A DNA stretch of 64,000 nucleotides from Pelagicoccus mobilis. Its GTDB lineage: Bacteria > Verrucomicrobiota > Verrucomicrobiia > Opitutales > Opitutaceae. The stretch lies in the NCBI RefSeq assembly GCF_016595505.1, contig NZ_JAENIL010000025.1, forward strand, positions 45,683 through 109,682, written 5' to 3'. A model generated the notes under the pieces. That model was given only the letters and a program-made list of their open reading frames with translations, was not told where the DNA came from and searched no databases. Position 1 is the first letter of the stretch. Every line of letters begins with the position of its first letter. A program made the translations under genes and the position numbers. Below, one piece after another: positions 8,171-17,172 of this stretch.

Positions 8171-9307
8171 ATGAGCGAACTCCCTCCAACTCAAGACATT
8201 CCTCAAGCCAAGCGCACCGTCCTCGTCGTCGACGACGAGCCCATCAACATCCAGCTACTACAACGTAAATTGGAGTGGGATGGCATCACGGTTTTAACCG
8301 CCACAAATGGCGAAGCCTGCCTTGAAGTTGCGAAGAACGAACGGCCGGATCTTATCCTTCTCGACGTCATGATGCCAGGCATGGACGGTTTCGCCGTTTG
8401 CGGGAAACTCCGCGAAGACAAACGCACCGCCGCCATCCCTGTCATCTTCGTGACTGCCCACAACTCCAAAAAGGGCAAACTCGAAGGTTTGGAGGCCGGA
8501 GCGGTTGACTACATAACCAAACCGATCGACCTCGACGAGACGATCGCGCGTGTTCGTACCCAGTTGAGCTACCTAGCGATCAACAAGGCGAACATCGAGT
8601 TGACCCGCCGCCTCGGCGAATCCCGTCGATCCGCCGCCATCGGCGCCCTCACTCAAGGCATCGCCCACAATCTCAACAACCTGCTCGGCGTCGTCATGGG
8701 TTACCTCGAGCTGGCGAAGGTCAACTACAAGGACCCAGATAAAGTCCTCAAGAACATCGCCCGCGTCGAGTCTGCTTCGAACCGCATCGTTGGAATCATC
8801 AAACAACTAAGCACCGTCGCCTTCACCACGCGCCTACCGCTGCATGAGATGAGTCTCGAACGCCTCGTGACTGGCAGCCTCCGACGAGCCAAGGAAGACT
8901 CCAACCGCGACTATTTGGTCAACATCAAAAACGACCACGGCGAGCTCTACATCCGGACCAATATCGAAGCCTTCGAGGACGCCCTGTCCAAACTCATCAT
9001 CAACGCCTGGGAAAGTTACGGCACCGAGCACACCGGTCCTCGTCCAATGACCCTCGAAGTCTCCACCGCCGACAACGAGGTCGAGTTCAAGCTGATCGAT
9101 CAGGGCAACGGCATCGACCCAGAAGTCGAGGAGAACATGTTCGAGCCCTTCATCAGCACAAAGAACACCGTTGGCGTAGGCATGGGACTCACCGTGGCCC
9201 GCCACGCGATCCGTACCCTCGGGGGCGAGATCTACGTGCTGCCAAACGAAAACGGCAACGGCGTCACCGCCAAGTTCAGCCACCCGATCAATCGGGAGGA
9301 AAGCTAG
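8171..9307 (+). CDS. Soluble receiver-histidine kinase (REC-HisKA-HATPase)
   Basis: The 378-residue protein has no membrane helix. Residues about 16-130 are a receiver domain with VVDDEP, phospho-acceptor Asp65 (LILLDVMMPGMDGF) and Lys117 (DYITKPID). A HisKA helix follows with phospho-acceptor His166 in TQGIAHNLNNLLG, an H-box variant also found in NtrB-like kinases. The ATPase domain keeps an Asn (LIINAWESYG), a G1 box (IDQGNGIDPE), FEPFISTK and a G2 box (GVGMGLTVAR). It should take phosphate or a signal at the receiver and modulate its own kinase activity. No cognate regulator is adjacent; it sits between folD and proC, which suggests no obvious target. Confidence 0.9.
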   Translation: MSELPPTQDIPQAKRTVLVVDDEPINIQLLQRKLEWDGITVLTATNGEACLEVAKNERPDLILLDVMMPGMDGFAVCGKLREDKRTAAIPVIFVTAHNSKKGKLEGLEAGAVDYITKPIDLDETIARVRTQLSYLAINKANIELTRRLGESRRSAAIGALTQGIAHNLNNLLGVVMGYLELAKVNYKDPDKVLKNIARVESASNRIVGIIKQLSTVAFTTRLPLHEMSLERLVTGSLRRAKEDSNRDYLVNIKNDHGELYIRTNIEAFEDALSKLIINAWESYGTEHTGPRPMTLEVSTADNEVEFKLIDQGNGIDPEVEENMFEPFISTKNTVGVGMGLTVARHAIRTLGGEIYVLPNENGNGVTAKFSHPINREES

Positions 9308-9346
9308 CCCCCCCCTACCCGCCTCAACAAAGAGGCCAAAGAATTT

Positions 9347-10144
9347 ATGAAAATCGGATTCATTGGAGCCGGAAACATGGCTCGTGCTATCGCAACAGGC
9401 TTGGTCAACAGTGGTCTCGCCCCACAGAACATTTCCTGCATCAGCGGAGACGACCCGACCGCAGCAAACCTCGCCAAGGACCTCGGAGCGAATCTCGCCG
9501 CCAACCGCGAAGAACTCATCTCGTTTGGCGATATCGTCTTGCTCGCATTCAAGCCGAACCACCTCGAGACCATTACACCTGAAGAAGGTGACTTCGCGGA
9601 AGGGAAAGTCGTCCTCTCCATCCTCGCGGGACGCACCCTCGCCGACCTTGCAAAAGCCTTTCCCAAGGCCGCCAACATCGTACGCGTGATGCCAAACACT
9701 CCTGCCGCAATCGGAGCAGGTGTCGCCACCTACTGTTTCCAAAACGAGCCGAGCGATGAGCTAAAGGCCAATGTAGAGAAGATCCTCGGAGCGCTTGGAA
9801 CCGCCTACCAAGTAGTCGAAGAGCAACTACACATCGCTACCGTAATCAACGGCTGCGGGCCTGCCTTCTATTTCCGCATCGTCCAGCTACTCGGTGAAAT
9901 CGCAGAAAAGCACGGTCTCGACAAAAACCTAGCCATGACACTGGCCAGCGAAACCGCGATCGGCTCCTGCCAGCTCTTCAACCAAAGCGATAAAAGCGCT
10001 CAAGAGCTGATTGACGCCGTTACCTCTCCAAACGGAGTTACCCACGCCCTACTACAGAGTTTAGACCGAAACGGCTTCCCGAACGTATTGGAAGTATCCG
10101 CCCAGGACGCAGTCGACCGCTCGGTAGAGTTATCGGAAGGCTAA
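9347..10144 (+). CDS. proC: Pyrroline-5-carboxylate reductase
   Basis: This enzyme catalyses the last step of proline synthesis, reducing 1-pyrroline-5-carboxylate with NAD(P)H. The N-terminal Rossmann motif MKIGFIGAGNMARAI is clear, with LLAFKPNHLET and RVMPNTPAAIGAGV following. The C-terminal domain has NGCGPAFYFRIVQLLGE and the substrate-binding segment VTSPNGVTHALLQSL (usually SPGGTT). Length 265 residues is typical for the family. It is the last forward gene before the convergent respiratory operon; a REP-like inverted repeat and a terminator separate the two. Confidence 0.95.
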   Translation: MKIGFIGAGNMARAIATGLVNSGLAPQNISCISGDDPTAANLAKDLGANLAANREELISFGDIVLLAFKPNHLETITPEEGDFAEGKVVLSILAGRTLADLAKAFPKAANIVRVMPNTPAAIGAGVATYCFQNEPSDELKANVEKILGALGTAYQVVEEQLHIATVINGCGPAFYFRIVQLLGEIAEKHGLDKNLAMTLASETAIGSCQLFNQSDKSAQELIDAVTSPNGVTHALLQSLDRNGFPNVLEVSAQDAVDRSVELSEG

Positions 10145-10150
10145 TCAAAA

Positions 10151-10211
10151 GGAGGGCAATGCTCTGTCATTGCCTAAACTTGACTACGGCAATGACGGAG
10201 CATTGCCCTCC
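10151..10211. repeat. REP-like element, head-to-head hairpin pair with GGAG heads
   Basis: Two small hairpins lie in inverted orientation. The first is GGAG (10151-10154) followed by GGCAATG/CATTGCC (stems 10155-10161 and 10168-10174). The second is its near-exact inverted copy at 10188-10207, ending in CTCC (10208-10211). Together they form a 24-bp inverted repeat with one mismatch and a 13-nt spacer. The GGAG tetranucleotide before a hairpin resembles REP elements mobilised by RAYT transposases. It lies just after the proC stop codon. Confidence 0.75.
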
Positions 10212-10212
10212 A

Positions 10213-10246
10213 ACAAAAAAGGCCGCCCTTTTCAGGACGGCCTTAA
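10213..10246 (-). terminator. Intrinsic terminator of the respiratory operon
   Basis: A stem of AAGGCCGCCC (about 10219-10228) against GGACGGCCTT (10235-10244), with one G-U-type mismatch, is followed on the reverse strand by six to seven T (10214-10220). It sits about 20 bp beyond the stop codon of the last operon gene (10267). Confidence 0.82.
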
Positions 10247-10266
10247 AAGTATCTATTCGGCTCAGC

Positions 10267-10923
10267 TTAGAAGTGCTCGGCGAGCTCAGCTGCTGTCCAA
10301 GTGCCACGGGCGCCGATATCAGCACGGATGGCTGCGACCTGCTCTTCGGTAACCTCTTCTGCACCGTTATCCCATGAGGTACGGATATAGTTGGTAACCG
10401 CAGCGATTTCCGCGTCGTTGAAAACAGCTCCGAAGGCTGGCATCGCTCCGTTGTAGGTCTGGCCCTTGACCTGGATTTCTCCACCAAGACCAGCGAGCAA
10501 AACCTTGATCGGAATCTCAGGAGCACCGGTAACCCACTCCGAACCAGCGAGTGGCGGGAATGCACCGGCGAGGCCTTGGCCGGTAGCTTGGTGACACGCT
10601 ACACACTGCTGAGCGTAAAGCTTGCCGCCATCGATCACGACGGGGCCAGCTGGCTCCTTCGGGCGATTCTTGTAAGCTTCCATCGCTGCGATGTCCTGAC
10701 GGTCATGAAGAACGCTAGCTGAATCGTACTCCGCGAAATAACGACGCTGGTAGAACCAAGCGAATACGAAAACGATGATCAGCGCAAAGGCGGTGAAGAA
10801 TGCGACTGGCGAGCCTTCCTTACGCTCGCGACGGAGCTGAGCGTGCACGCGAAGTACGCTCTCGTCGTTCGCCTTGCTGGCGTCGACTCCGGGAAGATGT
10901 GGTTGTTCTTGATCGTCTTGCAT
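10267..10923 (-). CDS. CcoP-like membrane-anchored monohaem cytochrome c
   Basis: The 218-residue protein has one membrane helix (about 40-60, VAFFTAFALIIVFVFAWF) and then a periplasmic cytochrome c domain. The haem site is CVACHQATGQG with the likely distal Met in GAMPAFGAVF. It resembles the FixP/CcoP subunit of cbb3 oxidases but has only one CXXCH motif where typical CcoP has two. The start ATG overlaps the stop codon of the CcoO-like gene by one base, so the two are translationally coupled. It probably passes electrons from the Alternative Complex III assembly to an acceptor. I give no gene symbol because the neighbouring CcoN-like protein lacks its redox ligands. Confidence 0.85.
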   Translation of the reverse strand: MQDDQEQPHLPGVDASKANDESVLRVHAQLRRERKEGSPVAFFTAFALIIVFVFAWFYQRRYFAEYDSASVLHDRQDIAAMEAYKNRPKEPAGPVVIDGGKLYAQQCVACHQATGQGLAGAFPPLAGSEWVTGAPEIPIKVLLAGLGGEIQVKGQTYNGAMPAFGAVFNDAEIAAVTNYIRTSWDNGAEEVTEEQVAAIRADIGARGTWTAAELAEHF

Positions 10924-11549
10924 TACTTGAAGGCGAGCTTTTCAGGCGCAGGAGCCTCTTCAATTTCGTACGCTTGGCTAAGGCCGAGCATGTAAGCTAC
11001 GAGCGCTTCCGCTTTACGAGTCGGAACGACTTCGTAGCCTTCTTCCACCGCGTAAGCTTCTGGAAGGGCGAGAGCACGATTTGATCCTTCTCCCACGATT
11101 TCACGCTTCTCGAAAAGGAAGGCGAACGAAGGCATGTTGCTGCCTGGAGAAGTGATCTCTGGATTGTAGAAGTGCCGGTAGTGCCAGTCCGCTTCAGTGC
11201 GGCGATTGCCCACATTTGCGAGGTCCGGGCCAACACGATTAGTGCCAGTGAACACGACCTTCTGGTCGATATAGTCAATCGGCATAGATTGGCGAGAGCC
11301 CCAGCCGCGCTCAACATCAGTTCCAACGAGCGCGAGCGTTTGCTGCGTGTGACAGTTAACACACCCAAGCTCTTGATACACTTCACGTCCTTGTTCAGCC
11401 AAACCGGTCAAACGAGTTGGAATACGGTCTTCACCCTTTCCGATTGGAGAGAGATTACCCGCCTCCTGGATAGGCTTAACCAGCGTCACCGCCCATGATA
11501 GGGAAACGATGATGAGAACGCCGATAAAAATGAAAGGTCCTCTATTCAT
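10923..11549 (-). CDS. CcoO-like membrane-anchored cytochrome c
   Basis: This 208-residue protein matches the CcoO (FixO) subunit of cbb3 oxidases. It has an N-terminal membrane anchor (about 4-26), then a haem c site GREVYQELGCVNCHTQQ, then RVGPDLANVGNRR with WHYRHFYNPE as in CcoO, and SNMPSFAFLF supplying a likely axial Met. True CcoO is a monohaem cytochrome that relays electrons to the catalytic subunit. Here the CcoN-like partner has no visible haem or copper ligands, so the electron acceptor is uncertain. Its start and stop codons each overlap the neighbouring genes by one base. Confidence 0.88.
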   Translation of the reverse strand: MNRGPFIFIGVLIIVSLSWAVTLVKPIQEAGNLSPIGKGEDRIPTRLTGLAEQGREVYQELGCVNCHTQQTLALVGTDVERGWGSRQSMPIDYIDQKVVFTGTNRVGPDLANVGNRRTEADWHYRHFYNPEITSPGSNMPSFAFLFEKREIVGEGSNRALALPEAYAVEEGYEVVPTRKAEALVAYMLGLSQAYEIEEAPAPEKLAFK

Positions 11550-13027
11550 TAGTTAGGAAACTCGAGTTCAGGAGCTGCCTCAATCAAGTCAGCTGATTTT
11601 TCCTTCTCGGTGCGTGGAGAGAGGAGTATCCAGATGAACGATACCGCGTAAGCGAAGTTACCAACCGCGAAGATTGAGGCACCGATCGTGGAAAGGAAAA
11701 GGTAAGTGTCTGTGTGCTTCAGGATATCGATCGTATCCGCTGTGCTGCCATTGAGCAATGCACCGTGCGCGTAACCACCGTAAACGAGAGCAACTGTGAC
11801 AGTGAAGATTCCCAAGCCCTGGACCCAGAACTGAAGGTCGGCGAGCGGAGTGTTTGGAATCTCCTTATTGAGAAGACGCGGCAGGATGTAATAGATCGTT
11901 CCTGTGAACGCCATTCCCGCGAAACCGACTAGGAAGAGATAACGAACACCGTCAGCGAATTGGCTGAACTGTGTCGCCTCCTGTACGCCGCGGAGCGAAC
12001 CGAAAATAGTCAAACTTGTCGCTACGATGAATGCGACAACCGCGTAAAATACGTACCGAATCGAAAGCGTGTCCCAGATCTTCGAGAAGCTTGCGAACAA
12101 GCTGGAAAGGAACTGCATCGAGAAAACGGTTAGCGGCAGGAAGAGTCCGAAGCTCGCTGTTACGCCAACGGAAGCAACCCAGGCCGGGAACGGCCCGTTC
12201 ACCAAAGAAGCAAGCCCTGCTGCGCTGGAGAAGAGAATCCAACTCCAGAATGCGATGCCCGACTGACGGTAGCCAACGATGTGCTGACCGAGCGCCTTCG
12301 GAATGATGTAGTAGATCGCGGCGAGCGCGAAGGGAGCGACTACCAGACCGATCAAGTTACCTCCAAACCAAGCCGCCACTACGCTTTGGAAAACGCCTTG
12401 AGCCGGCATGCAGAAAATCATCACTTGAGCGATGGTGTAGATCCACACGAAGCAGAAAACACCAGCCAACGCATACCACTGGGAAGCAAAGGAAGAACGG
12501 TAAGCACGCGACTTAAACGCGAGCAGTATCCAGATTCCTAGACCAATGAAAGATGCGAAGAGAAAGGGAGCTGCGTACGTTGGAAACTCCAGCATGCGGT
12601 ATGGAGTTTGGTCACCTTTAAAGATACCGAAAACACCTATGATCGCCGCGATGTTCCAAGCTACGGTCGAAATCGCCAGAACCGGGCCATTGCCAACCGG
12701 GCGCCCACCGAGGCGAGCTACGATCCAAGCCACGCAAGCGAGGCCTGCATTGAAAAGCCAGCCGTAGACGAGAGCATTCCAAAACGCTGGGTAGACCTTT
12801 CCGTAAGTCATCCAGGAGATGTCGGAAAGGTAGTCCGGCTTGTGAAGTTTGATGGAGACGATCAAGCCAAGCAAGGACGCGACGAGCAGCCAGAAAACTG
12901 AGCCCTTGATCAATCCAAGCACCGCGAAGCGCATGGAGGCATCGATCTTCTGTTCTCTATCACGATTCGATCCATCGCCTTCGAGTGAAGGGAAGATCGA
13001 CGAAAAGAGGTTGCAGATCAGATTCAT
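11549..13027 (-). CDS. CcoN-like (cbb3 oxidase subunit I fold) protein lacking haem and copper ligands
   Basis: The 492-residue, roughly 12-helix membrane protein aligns along its length with cbb3 oxidase subunit I. Matching landmarks are ISWMTYGKVYP with LPWxxFGRLRP, AIYYIIPK with MYYFVPK, and GTIYYILPRLL with ALYYLVPKLW. Yet every canonical metal-ligand His is replaced: low-spin haem His by Phe82 (YPAFWNA for RPLHTNA), CuB His by Gly223 (WFGGN for WYGHN), the CuB His pair by Ala273-Ser274 (AGLASL for AGPHHL), and the GHVH pair by Val361 and Tyr363 (GVRY). It cannot be a standard oxygen reductase. It is co-transcribed after actA-F and with CcoO/P-like cytochromes, so I infer a structural or electron-routing membrane subunit. 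The comparison used remembered family sequences. Confidence 0.85.
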   Translation of the reverse strand: MNLICNLFSSIFPSLEGDGSNRDREQKIDASMRFAVLGLIKGSVFWLLVASLLGLIVSIKLHKPDYLSDISWMTYGKVYPAFWNALVYGWLFNAGLACVAWIVARLGGRPVGNGPVLAISTVAWNIAAIIGVFGIFKGDQTPYRMLEFPTYAAPFLFASFIGLGIWILLAFKSRAYRSSFASQWYALAGVFCFVWIYTIAQVMIFCMPAQGVFQSVVAAWFGGNLIGLVVAPFALAAIYYIIPKALGQHIVGYRQSGIAFWSWILFSSAAGLASLVNGPFPAWVASVGVTASFGLFLPLTVFSMQFLSSLFASFSKIWDTLSIRYVFYAVVAFIVATSLTIFGSLRGVQEATQFSQFADGVRYLFLVGFAGMAFTGTIYYILPRLLNKEIPNTPLADLQFWVQGLGIFTVTVALVYGGYAHGALLNGSTADTIDILKHTDTYLFLSTIGASIFAVGNFAYAVSFIWILLSPRTEKEKSADLIEAAPELEFPN

Positions 13028-13055
13028 AGCTACGTTCGAAGCGACGGCCTGTCCC

Positions 13056-13340
13056 CTACTTGGAGTTCTCCGCGATAACGAGTGCCTTAGCTCGCTCGAT
13101 AGAAAGGCGAACCTTGCCGTTGGCGGCGTCGGTTACCTTGCTGGTTGAAAGAAGGGATTGAGCTGCTCCTTCATGCTCGGCGAGAGTCGTATCAGGTACT
13201 GTGAAGTTGGATACTTCTTCAGGTGAATCGACTCCGTCCACATATACCTTGCTGGTGAGGAACCAGAAGAGAAGGAACAATCCGATGATCGCAACGACGA
13301 CCGGAAATGAGCTACGCGAGGGTGTGTGCGCTTGTGTCAT
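13056..13340 (-). CDS. Small single-span membrane protein of the respiratory operon
   Basis: This 94-residue protein has one hydrophobic helix (about 12-30, FPVVVAIIGLFLLFWFL), followed by a soluble tail of about 60 residues that should face the periplasm. I do not recognise a family. It lies 9 bp after actF and 28 bp before the CcoN-like gene, so it is surely in the operon. It could be an accessory subunit of Alternative Complex III or a CcoQ/CcoH-like assembly helper; the sequence alone does not decide. Confidence 0.72.
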   Translation of the reverse strand: MTQAHTPSRSSFPVVVAIIGLFLLFWFLTSKVYVDGVDSPEEVSNFTVPDTTLAEHEGAAQSLLSTSKVTDAANGKVRLSIERAKALVIAENSK

Positions 13341-13349
13341 TTTTCGAAA

Positions 13350-14585
13350 TTAGTGGTTGTGGCCCAAACACTCGCCGATGCGTGGATCGCGAATCGGGAT
13401 GATCTTAACCTTGTAATAGCTGGTCCAGTACGCCCAGAGGAGTACACCGATACCGCCGACGATAGATGCAACCAACCAGAGGATAGCCATTGGCTGATGA
13501 ATGAAGTCTACCGGGTGGTGGTGTTCCTTGAGAGAAGGCAGTACGTTGAAGATGATATCGAAGAGCTGCATGAAGAGGATCCAGCATGCCATGAATACCA
13601 TGCTTGGGAACTTCGTCTTGAGCGGGTACTGCAGCATGAAAAGGAACGGGAAGAGGAAGTGTCCAAAGACTAGGAACATGGATACGCCCCACCACATGCC
13701 TTCCTCACGGAAGTTGTACCAGAACGTCTCTTCAGGGATGTTACCATTCCAGATCAGGAAGTACTGGGAGAAGCTGATGTACGCCCAGAAAACCGTGAAT
13801 GCGAAACAGAGAGTACTGAGGTCGTGCAAATGCTTCGTGTTGAAGACACCCTTAAGTGGCCCCTTCGCTACGAGGAATGCTGCTACGAGTACGAGAACCG
13901 CAAGCGCGGCACGCATGGAGTTGGCGAAGAACCAAACACCGAACATCGTGGAGAACCAGTGGTACTCGAGAGACATGATCCAGTCGAAACCGGCCATTGA
14001 CCAAGTGAGCGCGACTACCACGAGACCACCTGCTGCGTGCTTACGGCTTGAGTAAGTGTGGTCAGCCTTGCCGTCACCATCTTGAGAGAAGGAGTTACGA
14101 CGGAAAGTGCGAGCGAAGTAGATCCAAGCACCGAAGCTGATGATGGTACGCGCCCAAAAGCCGAAAGGCCCAAACTCGTTCAACCACCAAGTCTTCTTCT
14201 GGTAGAGTACGTCGTCAGCAACCTTGTGGCCGTGAACAAGCGCGTCTTCGTTCATCCAGATCCAGACTGTGCCTTGGTCTCCAGAGAAGTAGGTGATTGC
14301 GAAGAGAGGGATGAAGAGAACAGCCATCCAAGGGAGAGCTGCGAGGAAGTTCTCAGCTTGGCGGCGGATGATGGTCGACCAGTAAGCGTCGAAGATGTGG
14401 TGAATCATCACCAAGAAAAGCATACCGATGGTGATCGACGTCGTGAAAAGCATGCCGATCAGGTAGCAGAAAGAGGCCAAGCGTGAGTCGACGAACATGC
14501 CGACGAATGCAATGATCAGGCCGACGGCGCCGATCATGAGCCACTTTGTTGGGTTCGGAAGCGAAGCGTCGCGTTCTGCACTCAT
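13350..14585 (-). CDS. actF: Alternative Complex III subunit ActF (NrfD-like membrane protein)
   Basis: The 411-residue integral membrane protein has about ten predicted helices and is related to ActC and NrfD/PsrC. The segment FTTSITIGMLFLVMIHHIFD, followed by RQAENFLAALPW, is characteristic of ActF. Together with ActC it forms the membrane core of the menaquinol:acceptor oxidoreductase, and it may take part in proton movement. Its start codon overlaps the actE stop codon by 4 bp. The C-terminal part ends in a His-rich tail (ECLGHNH). Confidence 0.92.
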   Translation of the reverse strand: MSAERDASLPNPTKWLMIGAVGLIIAFVGMFVDSRLASFCYLIGMLFTTSITIGMLFLVMIHHIFDAYWSTIIRRQAENFLAALPWMAVLFIPLFAITYFSGDQGTVWIWMNEDALVHGHKVADDVLYQKKTWWLNEFGPFGFWARTIISFGAWIYFARTFRRNSFSQDGDGKADHTYSSRKHAAGGLVVVALTWSMAGFDWIMSLEYHWFSTMFGVWFFANSMRAALAVLVLVAAFLVAKGPLKGVFNTKHLHDLSTLCFAFTVFWAYISFSQYFLIWNGNIPEETFWYNFREEGMWWGVSMFLVFGHFLFPFLFMLQYPLKTKFPSMVFMACWILFMQLFDIIFNVLPSLKEHHHPVDFIHQPMAILWLVASIVGGIGVLLWAYWTSYYKVKIIPIRDPRIGECLGHNH

Positions 14586-15196
14586 AGTCCTAGTCCCTCC
14601 TTTTCTGCAGGAGTCAAATCTTTGGCGGAGCCGTTAGCCGCACGCTGTAGAGCGCGAACGTAGAGAACGACATTCCAGCGGTCTTCGACCGAAAGCTTTT
14701 CCTTGTAGCCGTACATGCGTCCGCTGCGGCTACCGTTACCGATGTAGTGATAGATTTCACCGTCGCTCATGTCTGTGTAAGGAGCAGCGGTAAGGTTCGC
14801 GATCGCTGTCATTCCGAATGCTGCGGTGCGACCGTTTCCGTCGCCTGCTGCACCGTGACAAACCGCACAGTAGATGTCGTAGCGTTCTTCACCGCGCTCC
14901 ATGGCGGCTTCGTTCACTTCGATCGGGAAACCATTTCCGAACGTCTCGCCCTTCTTACCAGTCGCCTTGTAGGCATCTGGCTCGAACGTTCCGCGAGCAA
15001 CCGTGCCTGGAACCGGCAAACGGTCCGAACGGCCATCGGCGAAGAAAGCGCTCTTCCCCTGTGGCTCGTAGCGTGGCATGTGGTCCATGTCATCGAAGAT
15101 CTCGAGCGGACGCTTTGTCGTAGTAGTGCCTCGGAATCCGAGCACGCTGATCGCCGCGATCACGACGAATGCAAATATCAGGTATACGTAGCGCAT
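14582..15196 (-). CDS. actE: Alternative Complex III subunit ActE (monohaem cytochrome c)
   Basis: This 204-residue cytochrome c has an N-terminal membrane segment (about 3-20) and one haem site, YDIYCAVCHGAAGDGNG, with the likely axial Met in RSGRMYGYKEKL. The middle region carries the usual ActE features (DDMDHMPRYEPQ). In some Alternative Complex III enzymes ActE is a lipoprotein; here I see no lipobox Cys, so it is probably anchored by its helix. It should accept electrons from ActA/ActB and pass them to a soluble or oxidase-linked cytochrome. It follows actD by 4 bp. Confidence 0.92.
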   Translation of the reverse strand: MRYVYLIFAFVVIAAISVLGFRGTTTTKRPLEIFDDMDHMPRYEPQGKSAFFADGRSDRLPVPGTVARGTFEPDAYKATGKKGETFGNGFPIEVNEAAMERGEERYDIYCAVCHGAAGDGNGRTAAFGMTAIANLTAAPYTDMSDGEIYHYIGNGSRSGRMYGYKEKLSVEDRWNVVLYVRALQRAANGSAKDLTPAEKEGLGL

Positions 15197-15200
15197 CTCG

Positions 15201-15731
15201 TTATTTCTCCATATCGGTAACTTCTACCGGATGCAGCCCCTCGATAAAGGAACGCGTCTTGTCTTCGTCGAACTGTGGATCTTCGGTCTCGATGTAGAGG
15301 AAGAACTTGTCGTCGGACATCTCCGCGACGTTGTCGACTTTAAGCGCCGGATGATAGTGCATCGGCAGCTTGTTTAGAATGAACATGCCCGCGATAGACG
15401 CGAAGGCCGAGAAGAGGATCGTAAGCTCGTAAGATACCGGGAACGCAAACATCGGGCTGAAGAGCGGCTTGCCGCCGATCAGGATCTTGTAGTCAAACGC
15501 GTTTGTGAAGAAGATCATGCTCATACCGGTGATGAAACCAGTGGTGCCGCCCACAATAGTGAAGCGAGGCACCCAAGAGCGCTTGAGCCCCATAGCCGCG
15601 TCCATGCCGTGAATCGGGAACGGAGTGATCACGTCCCAAGACTTGTAGCCAGCGTCCCTCACCTTTTCAGCTGCATGCATGATGTCAGCCGGGGTGTCGA
15701 ACTTAGCGAGAATTCCAAATTTGTCCGCCAT
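15201..15731 (-). CDS. actD: Alternative Complex III subunit ActD (DUF3341)
   Basis: ActD here is a 176-residue protein with a cytoplasmic N-terminal domain (KFGILAKFDTPADIMHAAEKVRDAGY), two membrane helices (about 58-80 and 98-120) and a soluble C-terminal part. This is the DUF3341 pattern. It carries no cofactor motif and acts as a structural subunit of Alternative Complex III. The conserved motif DVITPFPIHGMDAAMGL is present. Spacing to actC is 25 bp and to actE 4 bp, consistent with one transcript. Confidence 0.93.
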   Translation of the reverse strand: MADKFGILAKFDTPADIMHAAEKVRDAGYKSWDVITPFPIHGMDAAMGLKRSWVPRFTIVGGTTGFITGMSMIFFTNAFDYKILIGGKPLFSPMFAFPVSYELTILFSAFASIAGMFILNKLPMHYHPALKVDNVAEMSDDKFFLYIETEDPQFDEDKTRSFIEGLHPVEVTDMEK

Positions 15732-15756
15732 TTTTAGAGGAGTCGACGTTTAGAGA

Positions 15757-17171
<1,415 letters not shown>

Positions 17172-17172
<1 letters not shown>

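Noticed and set aside
8834..9742. Reverse frame of 302 codons across the soluble kinase and proC
   Set aside because: It overlaps two well-supported forward genes and shows no domain; Gly/Val/Asp-rich shadow.
10267..13027. Annotating the three genes as a functional cbb3-type cytochrome c oxidase
   Set aside because: Gene order and fold fit, but the subunit I-like protein lacks all haem and copper ligands and the CcoP-like protein has one haem site only, so oxidase function is not supported.
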